This document shows positions 60,105 to 64,000 of a DNA stretch of 64,000 nucleotides, piece by piece. Numbering within the stretch: position 1 is the stretch's first letter; the number at the start of each line of letters is the position of its first letter. The position numbers and the translations under genes were made by a program. Location: assembly GCA_947493035.1 (NCBI GenBank), contig CANLOW010000001.1, positions 558,001-622,000 on the forward strand, given 5' to 3'. Source of the stretch: an uncultured Aquimarina sp. GTDB lineage: Bacteria > Bacteroidota > Bacteroidia > Flavobacteriales > Flavobacteriaceae. The notes under the pieces were generated by a model that was not told the DNA's origin, did not search any database, and saw only the letters and a list, made by a program, of their open reading frames with translations.

Positions 60105-61019
60105 TTGAGTAAAGTAATTCGAATAGGAACAAGAGATAGTGAATTAGCGCTTTGGCAGGCCAAAACTGTTCAGCAATTACTAAAAGATAACGGTTATAAT
60201 TCAGAATTAATTCCTGTAAAATCTACTGGAGATCTTATTCTTGACAAACCTTTATATGAACTAGGCATAACAGGCGTATTTACAAAAACCCTTGATGTTG
60301 CCATGCTTAAAGGGGAGGTCGATATTGCTGTACATTCGATGAAAGATGTACCTACTTTATTACCTAAAGGAATTGTTGAAGCTGCTGTATTAGAAAGAGC
60401 TATTTCTCATGATATTTTGGTAACTAAAAACTTTAATCCTAAACAACAAAACGGAACGATTGCTACAGGAAGCCTACGTAGAAAGGCACAATGGCTACAT
60501 AGATATCCGAATTACGAAGTAGTTGATTTGCGAGGAAATGTAAATACGCGCATGCAAAAATTACAAAAAAGTAATTGGCAAGGTGCCATTTTTGCAGCAG
60601 CAGGATTGAAACGTATTAATCTTACTCCTGACAAAGTAGTTGACCTTGATTGGATGATTCCAGCTCCAGCGCAAGGAGCAATGCTTGTCGTAGCTATGGA
60701 AAACGACAATTATTGTAAAGAAGCCCTGGCCAATCTAAATCATACAGCTTCTCAATTATGTGTTCATATGGAGAGAGATTTCTTAAGAACACTAGAAGGT
60801 GGCTGTACCGCTCCTATTGGTGCTTTGGCAACTATTAAAGAAAATGAAGTGCATTTTCATGGAGCTTTGTTTTCTTTGGATGGAAAGTTCAAACTAGAAA
60901 TTGAAAGAACGTGTAGTATAAATGAAGTTGAAGGAAAAGGGAATGCATATGCAAAAGAACTACTTTCTAGCGGTGGTTCATCTATAATGAAAATGGTTAA
61001 GGAAACATTAAATAAATAA
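60105..61019 (+). CDS. hemC: Hydroxymethylbilane synthase (porphobilinogen deaminase), TTG start
   Basis: Joins four porphobilinogen units. Motifs: 'KVIRIGTRDSELALWQA', 'ELGITGVFTKTLDVAMLKGEVDIAVHSMKDVP', 'TGSLRRKAQW', 'DLRGNVNTRMQKL', and the dipyrromethane Cys in 'TLEGGCTAPIGAL' (about 233). Length 304. The start is TTG four bases after the hemA stop; no ATG gives the full N terminus. Confidence 0.95.
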   Translation: MSKVIRIGTRDSELALWQAKTVQQLLKDNGYNSELIPVKSTGDLILDKPLYELGITGVFTKTLDVAMLKGEVDIAVHSMKDVPTLLPKGIVEAAVLERAISHDILVTKNFNPKQQNGTIATGSLRRKAQWLHRYPNYEVVDLRGNVNTRMQKLQKSNWQGAIFAAAGLKRINLTPDKVVDLDWMIPAPAQGAMLVVAMENDNYCKEALANLNHTASQLCVHMERDFLRTLEGGCTAPIGALATIKENEVHFHGALFSLDGKFKLEIERTCSINEVEGKGNAYAKELLSSGGSSIMKMVKETLNK

Positions 61020-61021
61020 GA

Positions 61022-61072
61022 CTTAGACTGCGCTCAGCCATAAAATCGAATCCTGAGAAGAGTCGAAGGTTG
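61022..61072. repeat. REP-like inverted repeat between hemC and hemD
   Basis: GACTGCGCTCAG and CTGAGAAGAGTC form an imperfect stem, GC-richer than the surroundings, continuing into GAAGG. Similar 'CTTCGACT...CTCAG' palindromes are scattered in flavobacterial genomes, so this may be one copy of a repeat family. Confidence 0.45.
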
Positions 61073-61090
61073 ACGAAAAGAAGAGGAACA

Positions 61091-61738
61091 ATGAAAACCA
61101 TCCTATCCACAAAAAAACTATCCGAAGCACAACAACAGTTAGTGCTAAATGCGGGTTTAGGATTAGTACATATGGATTTCATAGATATGTCTCTTTTAAA
61201 TTTTGAATATCAAGACACCGTATCTAACGCTATATTCACTAGCAAAAATGGAGTGAATGCAGTATTAAAACACGGAATTAAGATTAACAATGCTTTTTGC
61301 GTAGGCTTTCGAACCAAAGAGCTATTAGAACAAAAAGGAATTACCGTATCTCTAGCAGAGAAGAATGGCGCAACATTAGGCAAATCGATTACAAATCGAC
61401 ATAAAAAAACCTCTTTTGTGTATTTCTGTGCGGAAGATCGATTAGATATACTTCCTAACATATTAAAAGAGGAAGAGATTACTTTTACAGAGGTTCCTGT
61501 TTACAAAACAGTAAGCACTCCAAAAAAAGTAAATTCAGAATTTAATGGAATACTATTTTTTAGCCCTTCGGGAGTTAAAAGCTTTTTTAAACTAAATGAA
61601 TTAAACAGTCATGCTTTTTGTATTGGAGACACAACTGCATCGGCTTTAGAAAAACATACAACAAATTATACTGTTGCCAAAACTCCCAGTATTGAGAATG
61701 TATTGGTCACAGCAATCAATTACTTTAAAGCATTATGA
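61091..61738 (+). CDS. hemD: Uroporphyrinogen-III synthase
   Basis: Closes and inverts ring D to form uroporphyrinogen III. Divergent sequence, as usual in this family, but '[15 protein letters not shown]', '[14 protein letters not shown]', 'VPVYKTV' and '[16 protein letters not shown]...[13 protein letters not shown]' fit the HemD pattern. The start is ATG 61091 behind an AGAGGA ribosome-binding site; the frame opens earlier at a TTG. Overlaps hemE by four bases (ATGA). 215 residues. Confidence 0.88.
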   Translation: MKTILSTKKLSEAQQQLVLNAGLGLVHMDFIDMSLLNFEYQDTVSNAIFTSKNGVNAVLKHGIKINNAFCVGFRTKELLEQKGITVSLAEKNGATLGKSITNRHKKTSFVYFCAEDRLDILPNILKEEEITFTEVPVYKTVSTPKKVNSEFNGILFFSPSGVKSFFKLNELNSHAFCIGDTTASALEKHTTNYTVAKTPSIENVLVTAINYFKAL

Positions 61739-62769
61739 TTAAGAACGATTTATTTCTAAGAGCATTAAAAGGAGAAATGGTAGAGCGTCCACCCGTATGG
61801 ATGATGCGTCAAGCAGGTCGTTATTTGCCGGATTTCATGAAATTGAAAGAAAAATATGACTTCTTTACTAGGTGTCGTACTCCCGAATTGGCCACTGAGA
61901 TTACCGTAATGCCTATCGACCAAATCGGTACTGATGCTGCAATCCTTTTTAGTGATATCTTGGTAGTACCACAAGCTATGAATGTTGAAGTGCAAATGAA
62001 AGATGGTATTGGGCCTTGGTTACCAAATCCTATTCGTACGGCAGCAGATGTAGAACAAGTTATTGTTCCTAATGTCGAAGAAGAATTAGGTTACGTACTA
62101 GAAGCCGTTAAAATGACCAAAGAAGCTTTGAATGATGAAGTTCCTTTGATTGGTTTTGCAGGTTCTCCATGGACTATTTTATGTTATATGGTACAAGGGC
62201 AAGGCTCTAAAAACTTTGATAAAGCCAAGGCATTTTGTTTCCAGCAGCCATTAGCAGCACATGCTTTATTACAAAAGATCACAGATACTACGATTGCTTA
62301 CTTGAAAAAGAAAGTAGAAGCTGGTGTGGATGCTGTACAGGTTTTTGATAGCTGGGGAGGAATGCTTTCGCCTGTAGATTACCAAGAGTTTTCTTGGCAA
62401 TACATTCAACAAATTATTGATGCTTTAAAAGACAGTACTCCAGTCATTGCTTTTGGAAAAGGATGTTGGTTTGCATTGCGTGAAATGGGGCAATCAGGTG
62501 CTTCTGCATTAGGAGTAGACTGGACTTGTTCAGCTCAGAATGCACGTTATTTATCAGGTGGAAAAGTAACACTGCAAGGAAATTTTGATCCTTCTCGTTT
62601 GTTATCCCCTCCTGCTGAAATCAAGAAGATGGTAACCCAAATGATCAATGAATTCGGAAAAGATCGTTATATCGCTAACCTTGGACATGGGATTTTACCT
62701 AATATTCCCGTAGAAAATGCACAAGCATTTGTAGATGCGGTTAAAGAATATCGTTCAGTGATTTTTTAA
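61735..62769 (+). CDS. hemE: Uroporphyrinogen decarboxylase
   Basis: Removes four carboxylates from uroporphyrinogen III. TIM-barrel enzyme of 344 residues with '[18 protein letters not shown]' and '[24 protein letters not shown]', '[22 protein letters not shown]', '[13 protein letters not shown]', and '[22 protein letters not shown]'. Its ATG overlaps the hemD stop as ATGA. Last gene of the operon, followed by a hairpin. Confidence 0.96.
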   Translation: MIKNDLFLRALKGEMVERPPVWMMRQAGRYLPDFMKLKEKYDFFTRCRTPELATEITVMPIDQIGTDAAILFSDILVVPQAMNVEVQMKDGIGPWLPNPIRTAADVEQVIVPNVEEELGYVLEAVKMTKEALNDEVPLIGFAGSPWTILCYMVQGQGSKNFDKAKAFCFQQPLAAHALLQKITDTTIAYLKKKVEAGVDAVQVFDSWGGMLSPVDYQEFSWQYIQQIIDALKDSTPVIAFGKGCWFALREMGQSGASALGVDWTCSAQNARYLSGGKVTLQGNFDPSRLLSPPAEIKKMVTQMINEFGKDRYIANLGHGILPNIPVENAQAFVDAVKEYRSVIF

Positions 62770-62786
62770 GGAGTTAAAAAAATTAA

Positions 62787-62831
62787 GAAGCTAAAGAGGT
62801 TAGCACGCAAAACCTCTTTAGCTTCTATAAC
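62787..62831 (+). terminator. Terminator-like hairpin after hemE
   Basis: 15-bp perfect stem (62787-62801 / 62811-62825) with a 9-base loop, starting 18 bases after hemE. The T-run is weak (TATAACTT). Confidence 0.6.
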
Positions 62832-62854
62832 TTCATAAAAAACCTGATAACATC

Positions 62855-63511
62855 ATGAAGCCAATTGCAGCTAACATCATAGAAAAACATCATCAATATT
62901 TCGAATATTTTGGAGTATGCATGTCGATTTTGATGATGTACAAGTTTATTATTGCGTGGGTCTATCCAGAAAATATAGGTTCGGAAGTAGTATATGATCT
63001 TACGCTTCTGTTCACTTTAGAAATGTTGATGGTTCATTCAGGTACTTTTATGGCGTTGCTACCTAAAAAATTATCTCTATATGTATTGGTTCCTTTTTAT
63101 GGAGTTTTTGTTTGGGCTTTAAATAGAGCAAGTGTCAATACTAATCTTTTATTAATATATGGTATCATCATTTTTAATCGTATGAGGTTTGCTTTTACTG
63201 ATTCAGATTTTAAAATCAGGGTTCATAATTTTGTGTTCTCGGTGGTAGCCTTGCTTATTTATATTGCATTGTTCTTTTTTACGCTAAAAATTGAAGATTA
63301 TATTCCAAGAGCAGGTCTAACAGAAAATTTTCTAGCTATTTCTGGTTACACAGAAATTGTAAGAGCATCAGGATTTTCAGGTAACGAAGAACCTCACACC
63401 TTCTTTTTTACAGCTATCATTTATTATTTATGCCTGACTGTACTGTCTGCATATACCTCTAAAAAGAAATTTGTTATTAGTAATATAAAACCAGAAGACT
63501 TTACTTTTTAA
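62855..63511 (+). CDS. Multi-pass membrane protein, tandem paralogue 1
   Basis: 218 residues, about five membrane helices, no recognised family. Conserved pieces shared with the next gene: 'VHSGTFMALLPKK', 'VPFYGVFVWALN', 'IYGIIIFNRMRFAFTD'. No enzyme motif seen; may be a conserved hypothetical flavobacterial membrane protein. It lies after the heme operon terminator. Confidence 0.72.
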   Translation: MKPIAANIIEKHHQYFEYFGVCMSILMMYKFIIAWVYPENIGSEVVYDLTLLFTLEMLMVHSGTFMALLPKKLSLYVLVPFYGVFVWALNRASVNTNLLLIYGIIIFNRMRFAFTDSDFKIRVHNFVFSVVALLIYIALFFFTLKIEDYIPRAGLTENFLAISGYTEIVRASGFSGNEEPHTFFFTAIIYYLCLTVLSAYTSKKKFVISNIKPEDFTF

Positions 63512-63530
63512 AGCACATATTTGAATCATA

Positions 63531-64000
63531 ATGAACATCATAGAAAAATATAATAAGCCTTTTGAATACTTTAGTGCATTTATGTACTTGTTATTGGCCT
63601 ATCAATATTTTGCACTATGGAGCCAGCCTAATAATTATCAAATTTCTAGAATTATTGACTTTAGCATATTAATTATCTTCGAATTTATAATGGTGCATTC
63701 AGGAGTCTTTATGTCTGCAATACCTAAGAAAACTTCTTTATTAGCTTTAGTTCCCTTTTATGGAGTTTTTGTTTTGGCATTTAACGCTACGACTTCTGAT
63801 AATAATTTGATGATATTATATGGCATTATCACTTTTAACAGAATGCGATTTGCATTCGCTGATGTAAGTGATCAACTAAAGCTTAATAATATTATGTTTT
63901 CTGTACTATCTGCAGTGATCTATATTTTACTGTTATTCGCCACTTTAATAGGACAGGATCTTATCCCAAAATTAGGATTGACAAAAGATTTTTTAGAATA
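63531..64000 (+). CDS. Multi-pass membrane protein, tandem paralogue 2, 3'-truncated by window
   Basis: ATG 63531, 19 bases after the previous stop; about 156 residues are visible. Starts 'MNIIEKYNKPFEYFSAFMYL' and shares 'IMVHSGVFMSAIPKK', 'LVPFYGVFVLAFN' and 'LYGIITFNRMRFAFAD' with its neighbour. Clearly a tandem duplicate, same order of helices. The end lies beyond base 64000. Confidence 0.75.
   Translation, partial: MNIIEKYNKPFEYFSAFMYLLLAYQYFALWSQPNNYQISRIIDFSILIIFEFIMVHSGVFMSAIPKKTSLLALVPFYGVFVLAFNATTSDNNLMILYGIITFNRMRFAFADVSDQLKLNNIMFSVLSAVIYILLLFATLIGQDLIPKLGLTKDFLE

Overview
The window looks like chromosomal DNA from a marine member of the Flavobacteriaceae (Bacteroidota). The DNA is AT-rich. 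Promoter-like sites follow the Bacteroidota pattern TTG-N17-23-TAnnTTTG instead of sigma70 boxes. Four large secreted enzymes end in type IX secretion (T9SS) sorting domains of the 'YPNP...G.Y.ik..' kind. Housekeeping gene order (hemACDE with a divergent AraC gene, fabH-accB-accC, DUF177-rpmF) fits this family. Three GH16/GH86 agarase- or porphyranase-type enzymes and a large beta-galactosidase point to life on red-algal galactans. Genus cannot be fixed from the sequence alone.

Layout. 1-3222: a tail-specific protease (5' end outside the window), a DppC-type permease and a DNA/RNA non-specific endonuclease. 3740-8402 (minus): an OmpA-family porin with thrombospondin type-3 repeats and the AddA helicase-nuclease. 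8524-9132: Mn-type superoxide dismutase. 9294-17842: first galactan region, with GH16 (minus), GH2 beta-galactosidase (plus), a CAU tRNA and a beta-helix/CBM6/DNRLRE secreted protein. 18141-19734: rbfA and a LolC/E-type permease. 19917-25266 (minus): YceI, a Crp/Fnr regulator, glyS, a WG-repeat protein and a coiled-coil membrane protein. 25329-29686 (plus): ComF, an Ig-like lipoprotein, an LpxH-like phosphoesterase and a GT-B-like glycosyltransferase. 29786-34843 (minus): accC, accB, fabH, rpmF, DUF177, pdxA. 35032: riboflavin synthase. 35639-38593 (minus): a frameshifted gene and its intact tandem paralogue, then a GreA-C-like protein. 38794-43771 (plus): AddB, an alpha/beta hydrolase and a MATE exporter. 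43972-48465 (plus): a DUF2089/Yip1/DUF3784 mini-operon, aminopeptidase P, an alpha/beta hydrolase and a YHS protein. 48664-56473: second galactan region (GH16 plus, GH86 minus). 56474-57765: a largely gene-free stretch that holds a well-supported structured RNA candidate. 57766-62769: AraC regulator divergent from hemA-hemC-hemD-hemE. 62855-64000: two tandem paralogous membrane proteins, the second cut by the window end.

How the parts fit. The GH16 and GH86 enzymes would cut agar or porphyran outside the cell after T9SS export, and the GH2 enzyme would trim galactose from the products. The divergent GH16/GH2 control region and the second GH16 gene carry the same gaaaacgttttc palindrome, so they are probably co-regulated by a LacI-type repressor encoded elsewhere. 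No SusC/SusD pair, sulfatase or GH117 is visible, so this is a dispersed system and not a classical PUL.

The most notable unexplained signal is at 57126-57376 (minus). It has a promoter with both boxes, an RNA of about 190 nt whose ends pair, an internal helix, a small 3' hairpin and a poly-U terminator. This is the architecture of a 6S-type RNA. Other points of interest are the Cys-Pro motif in the AraC regulator beside the heme operon, a single-base homopolymer frameshift in a tandem paralogue, and eight 140-residue repeats in the GH86 enzyme.
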